Below are positions 1-7,494 of a DNA stretch of 13,441 nt, one piece after another. Under the pieces are notes generated by a model that saw only the letters and a program-made list of their open reading frames with translations, searched no databases and was not told the origin of the DNA. Positions within the stretch are counted from its first letter, which is position 1. Every line of letters begins with the position of its first letter. The DNA is from JASHVB01 sp049522565 (lineage in GTDB: Bacteria > Pseudomonadota > Alphaproteobacteria > Acetobacterales > Acetobacteraceae), in assembly GCA_049522565.1 (NCBI GenBank), contig JBEKNT010000168.1, positions 1 to 13,441 of the forward strand, in the 5' to 3' direction. The translations under genes and the position numbers were made by a program.

Positions 1-1
1 C

Positions 2-2299
2 GAGCTGCGCTTCACCAGCCTGGCCCACGACAATTTGCAGACGATCAATGCCGGCCTGAAAGACGCCACCGACCTGCTGTATTCCATGCGCGCCTATTTC
101 GAATCGCTGGACCATCGCGCCAGCCGCGCCGAGTATCTCGCCTTCTCGAAAAGCCTGCGCGAGCGGGTGGTGGGCTTGCGCGATACCGGCTGGGCGCCGC
201 GCGTCACCGCCGCCGAGCGCGACCGGTTCGAGCGGGACATCCGGGCCACCGGCCTGCCGGACTTCCAGATCGTCGAACGCAATGCCGCGGGGAAGCTGGT
301 GCGCGCGCAGGACCGCGACGAGTATTTCCCGATCCTCTATTCCGACCCCAGCGAGATCAACCGTCCGATCCTTGGGTTCGACCTCGCCTCCGAGAGCATG
401 CGGAACAGCGTCCTCGCACGGGCGCGCACCACCGAACGGCCCGCCGCGACCCCGCCGCTCAAGCTGGTCAACATGCAGCGGCCGAATGGCGGCGTGATGA
501 GCTTCATCACCGTCAACCCGAAGGAGGAGGCGCCCGGCGACGGGCCGCAACCGGTGGACGGGGTGGTGCTCGGCGCCTTCGAGACAGCAACGATGATCGA
601 GAACATCCTGGCCGCGAAGGTGCGCCTGGCCGGGCTGGACATGTTCGTGTTCGATCCCGCCGCGTCGCCCGGCAACCGTCTGATCTACTGGCACGCCGCG
701 GATGCGACGCCGGCCCCGAGCGAGGCGTCGCTGCTGGCGGGCCGGCATTGGCAGGGCACACTCGAACTGGTTGACCAGCGGTGGGACGCGATCTTTGTCC
801 CCGCGGCGGCGTTCACAGCAGGCGTCGGGCACTGGGGCGCCCTTGCGGTGCTGGCCGGCGGGCTGATCTTCACCGCCTCGATCGTCGGCTATTTGTGGTT
901 CTCGCTCCGCCAGACCCAGCAACTGGAACGTTTGACGACCAGCCTGCACGAAACCACCGCGGAACTGCGCCGCAACGGCGCGAAGCTCGATCATATGGCG
1001 CGGCATGATGCCCTGACCGGGCTGCCGAACCGCGTCGCATTTCGCGAGGCGGTCGCCGACGGCCTGCGCCGGGTGCGCCGCGGCCAGGGGCTGGCGGTGA
1101 TGTATCTGGATCTCGACCGGTTCAAGGCGGTCAACGACACGCTCGGCCACCCCGTCGGCGACCAACTCCTGTGTGAAGTCGCCCGACGGCTGCGCGACGG
1201 CGTGCGCGAGGTGGACACGATCACGCGGCTCGGTGGCGACGAGTTCGCCATCGCCCAATTCGGCGTCGAGCAACCGGCGATCGCCGAAACGATGGCGCGC
1301 CGGCTGATCGACGCTTTGAGCAGGCCGTACGATCTCAGCGGCCATCACGTGGTGGTCGGTGCCTCGATCGGCATTACGCTCGCCGGTCGCGACGATCTGG
1401 ATGTGGATCAACTGCTGCGGCGGGCCGACATCGCGCTCTACGCCGCCAAACGCGACGGCCGCGGCATCTGCCGCTGTTTCGAGCCGGCGATGGATCGCGA
1501 CGCCCAGGCCTGGCGGGGGCTGGAGATGGATCTGCGCCACGCCTTGCAACACGGCGACTTCGAACTCTACTACCAGCCGCAGGTCAGCATGGCCGACGGC
1601 CGTGTGCGTGGCTTCGAGGCGCTGCTGCGGTGGCACCATCCGAACCGCAGCGTCATGCTGCCCGGCGATTTCATTCGATGCGCCGAGGAAACCGGGCTGA
1701 TCGTGCCGATCGGGGCCTGGGTGCTGCGCACCGCGCTCAGCGAGGCCGCGCATTGGCCGGAGGGTGTCCGCGTCTCCGTCAATCTGTCGCCCTACCAGTT
1801 GGTGCGCGACGACCTGACGGAAACCGTCGAGGCGGCACTCGCCGCATCCGGCCAGACCGGCGAACGGCTCGAACTGGAAGTCACCGAGAATGCCCTGCTC
1901 CAGCAATACTCAGCAGGGCAGGAGACGCTGCGGCGGATCCGCGCGCTGGGTGTGCGCATTGCCATGGACGATTTCGGCACCGGCTATTCGTCGCTGAGCC
2001 ATCTTCGCAGCTTCCCGTTCGACCGGATCAAGATCGATCAGTCCTTCGTCGCCGGCATGATGGAGTCGCACGAGGGTGGCGTCATCGTGCGAGCCATCCT
2101 GCAACTCGCGACCGGTCTCAACATCGCCACGACGGCCGAAGGGGTCGAAACGCCGGCACAGCTTGAGCAACTCGCTGCCAATGGCTGTCGCGAGGCGCAG
2201 GGTTTCCTGTTCAGTCCGCCGCAACCCGCCGGCGAGGTGTTTCGTCTGTTGGCGGATTGGTCGCCGGTTATCCGGGGTCAGAAGATCGTCGCGCGTTAG
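2..2299 (+). CDS. CHASE-GGDEF-EAL cyclic-di-GMP enzyme, 5' end outside window
   Basis: Membrane-bound sensor enzyme that makes and/or breaks cyclic-di-GMP. The frame is open from base 2, so the TTG at 35 is probably not the start; the true start and first membrane segment lie upstream. Residues are numbered from that TTG. Residues 1 to about 230 form a periplasmic CHASE sensor domain (FPILYSDPSEIN and GFDLAS are visible), followed by a membrane helix near 266-288 and a short helical linker. The GGDEF domain has GGDEF at 400-404 and an RxxD inhibitory site (REVD) five residues before it. The EAL domain has EAL at 528-530, NLSP, EVTEN, MDDFGTGYSS (DD at 645-646), KIDQSF and AEGVET. All main catalytic residues of both domains look intact, so it may be bifunctional. 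The CHASE ligand cannot be predicted. No downstream partner gene is close. Confidence 0.93.
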   Translation, partial: ELRFTSLAHDNLQTINAGLKDATDLLYSMRAYFESLDHRASRAEYLAFSKSLRERVVGLRDTGWAPRVTAAERDRFERDIRATGLPDFQIVERNAAGKLVRAQDRDEYFPILYSDPSEINRPILGFDLASESMRNSVLARARTTERPAATPPLKLVNMQRPNGGVMSFITVNPKEEAPGDGPQPVDGVVLGAFETATMIENILAAKVRLAGLDMFVFDPAASPGNRLIYWHAADATPAPSEASLLAGRHWQGTLELVDQRWDAIFVPAAAFTAGVGHWGALAVLAGGLIFTASIVGYLWFSLRQTQQLERLTTSLHETTAELRRNGAKLDHMARHDALTGLPNRVAFREAVADGLRRVRRGQGLAVMYLDLDRFKAVNDTLGHPVGDQLLCEVARRLRDGVREVDTITRLGGDEFAIAQFGVEQPAIAETMARRLIDALSRPYDLSGHHVVVGASIGITLAGRDDLDVDQLLRRADIALYAAKRDGRGICRCFEPAMDRDAQAWRGLEMDLRHALQHGDFELYYQPQVSMADGRVRGFEALLRWHHPNRSVMLPGDFIRCAEETGLIVPIGAWVLRTALSEAAHWPEGVRVSVNLSPYQLVRDDLTETVEAALAASGQTGERLELEVTENALLQQYSAGQETLRRIRALGVRIAMDDFGTGYSSLSHLRSFPFDRIKIDQSFVAGMMESHEGGVIVRAILQLATGLNIATTAEGVETPAQLEQLAANGCREAQGFLFSPPQPAGEVFRLLADWSPVIRGQKIVAR

Positions 2300-2971
2300 C
2301 GGGGACAAGCCGGATCGCGGATGTCCGTCCTGCCAGCAGGCAAGCGTTCAACCCGCGGAAATCCGCGTGCCGCGGAGCCGGGTTGTCGCGGCATCAAGGA
2401 CCAGCCGACGTGCACGAAGCGGATGGATTCTGCGTGCTTCGCTGCCCGCCATGACGGGACGGACGATGCTGCGCCGCATGTTTGATTCGTTTATTCCTCG
2501 GCGAACCCATACAGCCATCGCCTGACCGGCCCATGCAGGATGCGGCGCCGTTAGTCACCCTATCGCATGCAATCGGCGCAGCGGGTTCGCCAGGGGCAAC
2601 CTTCGTTCGAACGACCGGCGCGGACTGAACGATCGCCACAGCTTTCCACGCCCTCTTCATCCGTCCTTTACCACTGCCGGCCGACAGTGCGCCGTGTGTG
2701 GGGACCCGACAGCGATGTCCTTCGAGGTGCCGACCAAGCCTGGCGTCGGGGTTGCCGGCCGGGAAGCCCGGACCGTCAGCGCTGCTGCACGCGGCCGCGT
2801 TCCGACGCTGCACGCAGCGTTCCTTGCCCAACCTTTGCCGCCCGGCGTTGGTGGCCCGAACCGGAAACCCGGCACGTCCGACCCAAGCCGACTCAGCATG
2901 TCTGCGGGACTATGAACGATTTCTTCAGATCGTCGCGATAACTGAGGCGGGCAACCCGTGGACACGCGAGC
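2300..2971. other. Gene-free stretch of 672 bases
   Basis: I see no convincing gene here. The short frames on both strands are rich in Arg, Pro and Ser, use poor codons, and show no family motif. The left part holds an inverted repeat (listed separately). The right end is the leader of the GTG-started hypothetical gene at 2972 and shows no clear promoter. It is unusually long for this compact genome, so it may be a decayed gene, an unrecognised RNA, or an insertion or deletion scar. Confidence 0.6.
2349..2385. terminator. Possible stem-loop after the c-di-GMP gene
   Basis: Seven-base arms CAACCCG (2349-2355) and CGGGTTG (2379-2385) enclose a second short inverted repeat, CGCGGA/TCCGCG (2354-2367), whose first bases overlap the outer arm, so the two cannot form fully together. 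It lies 50 bases past the stop codon. There is no T-tract, so a classical intrinsic terminator is doubtful. Confidence 0.3.
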
Positions 2972-4096
2972 GTGAGCAAGTCGCAAATAGCGGCAATCCG
3001 GCAAGAGTTCCATCTGGTCACGCGCTTCGTGCCGACCACTTTCCTGGAGCGTGGCGTCGCGACCCCGTTCACCACCCCGCAGTTGGCCGGCGCACGCGCC
3101 CGGCCCGGCGAGCGCAGTTCGCTGGAGGTCATCGTGCCCAATCCGACGGGAGGGCAGGGCGTCTATATCCTGCCTTGGGGCAGCATCGACAGCCTGTGCA
3201 ATCCTACCCTGCACGACCGCCGCCTCAACGAAGCAGTGCTGCTGCTACGGGGCGTTACGCCTGAGGCGATCCGCCACACGGCGCGCGACGTTGCCGCCGA
3301 GGGACTGGCCGGCCGCGGGGCGCAGGCAGCGGCGCGCCGCGCGCGCGAGGCAGAGAGCCATGCGTGTCTCCAGGCGAATTTCGATCTGTTGCTGGAGGTG
3401 GTGCGCCAGGTTGAACTGGAAGGTGAAAATCCGATTCCGCCGGAGCAGGACCATCCGGCCGCGTTGGAATGGCGCGCAAAGCGCGCGGTATCGCGCCTCG
3501 CGCCGAGGCTGCACTGCTTGCCTGAGACGGTCGTCTTGATGCTGGAGCAACTCGCCACGTGCTTCGGTAGCATCGGGGTCGGCCGTACCGCCCACATCTC
3601 CATCGCCATCGCCCGCCTTGTCCGGCTGCGCCGCGAGGTCGCCGAATTCGCCGAGCAAAAGCCGGACGACAACGCGGCCGAGGCCGGCTTGGTCGTCAGC
3701 AGCGCCGATCTGACAATTCAGATGGCAAAAGCCACTCTCGCCGATGCCCAGGAGCTACCCAGCGACATCGTCGGGCTGCTGCAGCGCTGGGCGGCCGACC
3801 CGGATGGGCTGTTGCGGTTGCTGGCCAGGCCCGACTGGCTGCTCGACGGCTGGGATCGTATCTGTGCGCTGTGGGAACTCGGTCCTGCGGCGGGCCGAAC
3901 GATTGCGGAAATGGCCGCGCTGGTGCCGGTGGTGCCGCGCGAGGCGTACGAGTGGATCAGCCAGTCCGTCCGCATCGCGAGCCAGTTGCCCGCCCATCGA
4001 GGCAAGATTGTCCAGCAGTTCGAGGACTGGCGCACCGGGGCAACGGTGTGTGACCTGATCGCGCGGAACGAGGCGCTGCTGGCGAAGACTCTGTGA
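2972..4096 (+). CDS. Hypothetical protein, first gene of a two-gene unit
   Basis: I do not recognise this 374-residue protein. The GTG at 2972 is the only good start: an in-frame TAA lies at 2939 and no ATG or GTG occurs between. No clear Shine-Dalgarno sequence is visible. There is no signal peptide or membrane segment, so a cytoplasmic location is likely. Residues 1 to about 95 look beta-rich, with a distinctive stretch LEVIVPNPTGGQGVYILPWG (51-70) followed by DSLCNPTLHDRRL (73-85). The rest looks mainly alpha-helical, with a charged Arg/Ala/Glu segment near 105-130 and Trp-containing repeats such as LLQRWAADPDGLLRLLARPD (269-288). Base composition matches the neighbours. It ends 25 bases before the next hypothetical gene, so the two are probably co-transcribed and may act together. 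No catalytic motif was seen. Confidence 0.85.
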   Translation: MSKSQIAAIRQEFHLVTRFVPTTFLERGVATPFTTPQLAGARARPGERSSLEVIVPNPTGGQGVYILPWGSIDSLCNPTLHDRRLNEAVLLLRGVTPEAIRHTARDVAAEGLAGRGAQAAARRAREAESHACLQANFDLLLEVVRQVELEGENPIPPEQDHPAALEWRAKRAVSRLAPRLHCLPETVVLMLEQLATCFGSIGVGRTAHISIAIARLVRLRREVAEFAEQKPDDNAAEAGLVVSSADLTIQMAKATLADAQELPSDIVGLLQRWAADPDGLLRLLARPDWLLDGWDRICALWELGPAAGRTIAEMAALVPVVPREAYEWISQSVRIASQLPAHRGKIVQQFEDWRTGATVCDLIARNEALLAKTL

Positions 4097-4110
4097 TGCG
4101 CGCATTTTGC

Positions 4111-4116
4111 AGGAGG
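4111..4116 (+). promoter_or_regulatory. Ribosome binding site fixing the start at 4122
   Basis: A perfect AGGAGG lies five bases before the ATG at 4122. It decides against the in-frame TTG at 4107, which would place this signal inside the coding region. Confidence 0.85.
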
Positions 4117-4121
4117 CGGCC

Positions 4122-5375
4122 ATGACTGGTATCGCTGCATCGACCCCGCTGCACGGGCCGGCGCTGCGCGCGCTTCAGCGCGAGCTGGTCGCCGCGCAAG
4201 ACGAACGGATCGTGCGCGTGCTCGCGATTGTCGACAATCTCGCGGACCGTGGGGAGGCCGACAAGCTGATAGCGCCGTTGCGTGGACGGCTGGCCGACCT
4301 GCGGCCGAGGCGGCAACTGAACCTATCCCGGCTGCTGGTCATCCCGCTCGAGCCGCTGATTGTCGACGGGGCCGACTGGAGTGCAGGGGCGCCATCGATA
4401 CCGCGCACCGCCTTGTCGCCACTGATTCAGCAGGTGACGCTTGAGCTCGGTGCCCCCGCTGAGGCAATCAGCGCCGCGTCCTCTCAGCTCGCGCGCTACG
4501 ACGATCTGGAACGGATCGTCGAAACCGGTGAGGATCTCTGGCTGCGAGCAGCCAAAATCCTCGCTACCGCTCCGGTGCCACCTGGTTGGACGACGGCAAG
4601 CGGTCTGCGAACATGCGATCATACTGCGCTGGCGGGTAGCATAGCCGCGCTGCTCGCGCAGGCGCCGTCGCTGTTGCGTATCGTGGTCCAAGCGAGGGCG
4701 GGCATCGACCCCGAGCCCGCGGCGCTGAGCGCAATCCTGGCAAGTGTGGCGCCGGCTGGTTCCCTGCCGCTGACCATGATGATCGCCATGGCGATGGAGT
4801 GGCTGCCGCGGTCCGAACTGCTGATTCGCGTGGCCGACGAGTTCGTGGCGCGTCAGGACGATCCGGCATTGCGCGCGACCGCCGACCGGGCTGTGGACTT
4901 CGTGCTCGACGGTATCGAGCGATCTCTGCTTCCCTCCCTCGACGTGGCGGGTGCGACGCGGGACGTTCGGCGGGTTGCGATCATGCTCAAGAATCTCGAT
5001 CTATGGTCGGAATGGCACCCGACCAAACGGGGTCGCATGGAGCAAGTCCGTCGCGGCGTGGATGCGGCGTGCCGCGAACGCTTCGCCAGCGAACTCGAGG
5101 TACGACTGATCGCGCCGTCAGCCGGCATCGCGGCAGGCGGGGACGACACGATCACCGCGTTGGAGGCGACCGCGCGGGATCTGCGCCGTTTCGAGACAAC
5201 TGCGCGGCAGATCGGCAGCGCCGAGCATTACGACCGCCAATTGCAGCGTGCCGCGGAGGCGCTGCGTCCAGCCGCGGGCGAGGACGCTCCGGCGTGCATC
5301 GGGCGCATCCGATTGGTGGAGATCCTGCGCGGGCCCGACGCCGCGATGGCGATGCTGAAAGCCCGGAGCACCTGA
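4122..5375 (+). CDS. Hypothetical protein, second gene of a two-gene unit
   Basis: I do not recognise this 417-residue protein. The ATG at 4122 is chosen because of the AGGAGG just before it. It appears almost entirely alpha-helical, with no signal peptide, membrane span or catalytic signature. Notable stretches are the N-terminal helices (ALRALQRELVAAQDERIVRV), a conserved-looking segment LNLSRLLVIPLEPLIVDGADW (67-87) followed by IPRTALSPLIQQV (93-105), and a long mid-region resembling helical repeats. It starts 25 bases after the previous gene and has the same composition. From layout alone I infer an operon and possibly a complex. Scaffold or regulatory protein is a guess; helical-repeat folds carry many functions. 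Confidence 0.85.
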   Translation: MTGIAASTPLHGPALRALQRELVAAQDERIVRVLAIVDNLADRGEADKLIAPLRGRLADLRPRRQLNLSRLLVIPLEPLIVDGADWSAGAPSIPRTALSPLIQQVTLELGAPAEAISAASSQLARYDDLERIVETGEDLWLRAAKILATAPVPPGWTTASGLRTCDHTALAGSIAALLAQAPSLLRIVVQARAGIDPEPAALSAILASVAPAGSLPLTMMIAMAMEWLPRSELLIRVADEFVARQDDPALRATADRAVDFVLDGIERSLLPSLDVAGATRDVRRVAIMLKNLDLWSEWHPTKRGRMEQVRRGVDAACRERFASELEVRLIAPSAGIAAGGDDTITALEATARDLRRFETTARQIGSAEHYDRQLQRAAEALRPAAGEDAPACIGRIRLVEILRGPDAAMAMLKARST

Positions 5376-5487
5376 AATCTCAGGCGAACGGAACATCGCA
5401 CTTGTCGCCGGAACGCCATTGACCGACGACCGCGCCGCTTCCGGCAGGCGCGGGCCAGGTTCCTGCTCCATTGCGCAGTTGCTCATC

Positions 5488-6246
5488 ATGATCCTCACCC
5501 ATTCCCTGCTGCTTCGCGTCCCCCGTAGCCTGCTGGACCTGCTGCTGCCGCCACAATGCATCTGCTGCGACGCGCCGGTGGACGTGCAGGGCCAATTATG
5601 CGGCGTCTGTTTCTGCCGGACCGATTTCCTCACCGAGCCATGCTGTGCGCGTTGCGGCGTGCCGTTCGCCGCGGTCGCCCAGGGCGATGCCGCCGCGCTT
5701 TGCCCGTCCTGTCTGGCCTCGCCGCCGCTGTTCGGGCGGGCGCGCGCGGCGTTGCGTTATGACGCGCAGGCCCGGCAACTGATCCTGCCGCTGAAGCATG
5801 CCGACCGGCCGGAGCTTGCCGCGATGCTGGCGCCGCACATGGCGCGTGCAGGGGCGGCCTTGTTGCGCCAGGCCGACCTGCTGGTGCCGGTGCCGTTGCA
5901 CCGGCTGCGCCTGTTCCAGCGCCGCTACAACCAAGCGGCCCTGCTTGCCGCCGGCATCGCCCGCATCGCCGGCGTCCCGGCGTTGCTCGACGGGCTGCTC
6001 CGGCGTCGCGCCACGGTCTCGCTCGACACAAAATCCCCCGCCGAGCGCGCCGCGGCGGTGCGCGATGCCTTCGCCCTCCGGCCGAAACGGGCAGCGCTGC
6101 TGGCCGGCCGGTCTGTCGTGCTGATCGACGACGTGATGACCTCCGGTGCCACGGCGAACGCCTGCACCGCCGCGTTGCTGGCCGGCGGCGTGCGTCGCGT
6201 GGATGTGCTTGTCGCGGCCCGGGTGCCTGACCCGCGGCTGGATTGA
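5488..6246 (+). CDS. ComF family phosphoribosyltransferase-like protein
   Basis: ComF-like proteins combine an N-terminal zinc-binding region with a type I phosphoribosyltransferase fold. In Gram-positive bacteria ComF takes part in DNA uptake; in proteobacteria the role is less clear. From the ATG at 5488 the product has 252 residues, normal for the family. Cysteine pairs at 24/27, 38/41, 53/56 and 72/75 match a double four-cysteine zinc motif. The PRPP-binding signature VVLIDDVMTSGAT is at 210-222, and the family stretches LVPVPLHRLRLFQRRYNQA and SPAERAAAVRDAF are present. An in-frame TTG at 5419 would add 23 residues that lack family character, so I prefer the ATG, although neither start has a clear Shine-Dalgarno sequence. 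It follows the hypothetical pair by 112 bases and is probably a separate unit. Cytoplasmic. Confidence 0.9.
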   Translation: MILTHSLLLRVPRSLLDLLLPPQCICCDAPVDVQGQLCGVCFCRTDFLTEPCCARCGVPFAAVAQGDAAALCPSCLASPPLFGRARAALRYDAQARQLILPLKHADRPELAAMLAPHMARAGAALLRQADLLVPVPLHRLRLFQRRYNQAALLAAGIARIAGVPALLDGLLRRRATVSLDTKSPAERAAAVRDAFALRPKRAALLAGRSVVLIDDVMTSGATANACTAALLAGGVRRVDVLVAARVPDPRLD

Positions 6247-6265
6247 GGCGGCCGGCAAGTCATAT

Positions 6266-6347
6266 CCGGTTGTATTTTTGGATTCGCTCCGCCCGCATAG
6301 ATAAGCACGGGAAAAATTCCAACCCGAACCGGTTGAGTTTTGGATCG
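6266..6347. repeat. Imperfect direct repeat in the sulfotransferase leader
   Basis: Two copies, 6266-6286 and 6329-6347, share CCGGTTG followed by TTTTGGAT and CG, with small length differences, 63 bases apart start to start. Both are AT-rich against the surroundings and lie between comF and the sulfotransferase gene. The second copy also overlaps the palindrome AACCGGTT (6327-6334). Paired regulator binding sites are plausible but not shown. Confidence 0.5.
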
Positions 6348-6361
6348 AAATAACCGATACA
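6333..6361 (+). promoter_or_regulatory. Possible promoter for the sulfotransferase gene
   Basis: TTGAGT (6333-6338) and GATACA (6356-6361) are separated by 17 bases, 45 bases before the GTG start. The -35 box is good and the -10 box is weak. The -35 box lies inside the second direct-repeat copy, so a protein bound there could control it. Confidence 0.3.
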
Positions 6362-6405
6362 AGCGTGCGGCAGCGCGAACAGCAACCGAGCGGGGTTGAG
6401 CATCG

Positions 6406-7371
6406 GTGGACCACGAGACACTCCTGAACATTGGCGTCATCGCCACCCGTCCGCCAGCGCCGCGGACCCGCAAGGACGCGGGCAAGCGCACCATCATCGT
6501 CACCGGTATCGCCCGTTCCGGCACCAGCCTGGTCGCCACCCTGCTGAAGGAGGCCGGCGCGTTCATGGGCGAGTTCCTGCACGACGTGGTCAACGAGGAC
6601 GCGCAGATCCTCGAATTGTTGCGTCATCGTGACATCAACATGCTGCAGGAGTTGATTAGGGCGCGCAACGCGACGCATGCACGGTGGGGTTTCAAGATCC
6701 CCAATCTGCACGTCTATCTGACGAGTGCCGAACTGGCGCTGTTCCGCAATCCGCATCTGATCGTGATCTACCGCGATCCGGTGGCGGTCGCGGTACGCAA
6801 CGCGCTGTCGGAGTATTTCGGCGAGCTGGACACCATGGTGAAGACGGCCAACGCGATGTACGGGCTGGCCCAGTTCGTGCAGCGGGCGGACTGCCCGGTG
6901 CTGCTGCTGAGCTACGAGAAGGCATTGTCGATGCCGAACATGGTGATCGACCGGGTGCTGGAGTTCTGCGGCATGCGGCTGGACGATGCGGCCCGATCGC
7001 GCCTGCTGCTGCATGTGCAGCCGAACCGGGCGGAGTACCTGGCGGCGGCGACCGCCAACTTCGAGGGCCGGATCGACGGCGTGCTGAACGGACAGCTCTA
7101 CGGCTGGTGCCGGCAGACCGACCGGCTGGAGCCGATACGGCTGGAAGTCTATGCCGATGACCGGCGCATCGAGACGCTGGTCGCCGATGCTTTCCGCGAC
7201 GACCTTGCGGCGGTAGGGATGGGCAACGGCTGCCACGGGTTTTTCGTCGATCTGGCGCGGCACGGTGTCCGCCGCGATGCGGTGATGCGGGTGAAGATCA
7301 GCAACCGCGTGCTGGAGCTGGAAAACAGCGGCCAGAAGCTGAGTGCGTTGCCGGAGACCGTCACCGCGTGA
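6406..7371 (+). CDS. Sulfotransferase-like protein with C-terminal beta module
   Basis: Probably transfers sulfuryl groups from PAPS to an unknown acceptor, or is a related P-loop enzyme. The GTG at 6406 follows an in-frame TGA at 6397, so it is the first usable start; the product has 321 residues. The 5'-phosphosulfate loop is VTGIARSGTS (32-41) and the 3'-phosphate site is IYRDPVAVAVRNALS (121-135), as in the Sulfotransfer_3-type family. Residues 219 to about 305 form a separate module beginning FEGRIDGVLNGQLYGW, with YADDRRIETLVADAFRDDL and HGFFVDL. From memory, similar modules occur at the ends of glycosyltransferases in Acetobacteraceae, which hints at a surface polysaccharide or glycoconjugate substrate. 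No signal peptide. The last two codons and the stop lie inside a 44-bp repeat shared with the convergent transporter gene. Confidence 0.82.
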   Translation: MDHETLLNIGVIATRPPAPRTRKDAGKRTIIVTGIARSGTSLVATLLKEAGAFMGEFLHDVVNEDAQILELLRHRDINMLQELIRARNATHARWGFKIPNLHVYLTSAELALFRNPHLIVIYRDPVAVAVRNALSEYFGELDTMVKTANAMYGLAQFVQRADCPVLLLSYEKALSMPNMVIDRVLEFCGMRLDDAARSRLLLHVQPNRAEYLAAATANFEGRIDGVLNGQLYGWCRQTDRLEPIRLEVYADDRRIETLVADAFRDDLAAVGMGNGCHGFFVDLARHGVRRDAVMRVKISNRVLELENSGQKLSALPETVTA

Positions 7372-7494
7372 CGCGGACGTCGGGCGCCAGCGGGCCAACG
7401 ATAGTTACCGCGTGACGCGGACGTCGGGCGCCAGTGGGCCAGAGATAGTTACCGCGTGACCCGGATGGCGCGCGCCAGCGGGCCGACCAGCAGC
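7363..7494. repeat. 44-bp tandem repeat at convergent gene ends
   Basis: Copy 1 (7363-7406) and copy 2 (7407-7450) match at 41 of 44 positions. Copy 3 (7451-7494) matches copy 1 at 30 of its first 34 positions and is the 3' coding end of the MFS gene. Read on the minus strand, copies 1 and 2 encode GPLAPDVRVTR and a TAA, parallel to the real end GPLARAIRVTR plus TAA. The sulfotransferase stop codon lies in copy 1. Each copy also contains a CCGCG-TGA-CGCGG or similar small hairpin. Confidence 0.9.

Noticed and set aside
2567..2941. Overlapping small open frames in the gene-free stretch
   Set aside because: Several frames are open at once on both strands and none shows family motifs, a good ribosome binding site or biased codons.
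5596..7398. 600-residue open frame on the minus strand opposite comF and the sulfotransferase
   Set aside because: It is antisense to two genes with clear motifs, is dominated by Arg, Gln, Gly and His, and has no domain. It is a by-product of high GC and third-position bias.
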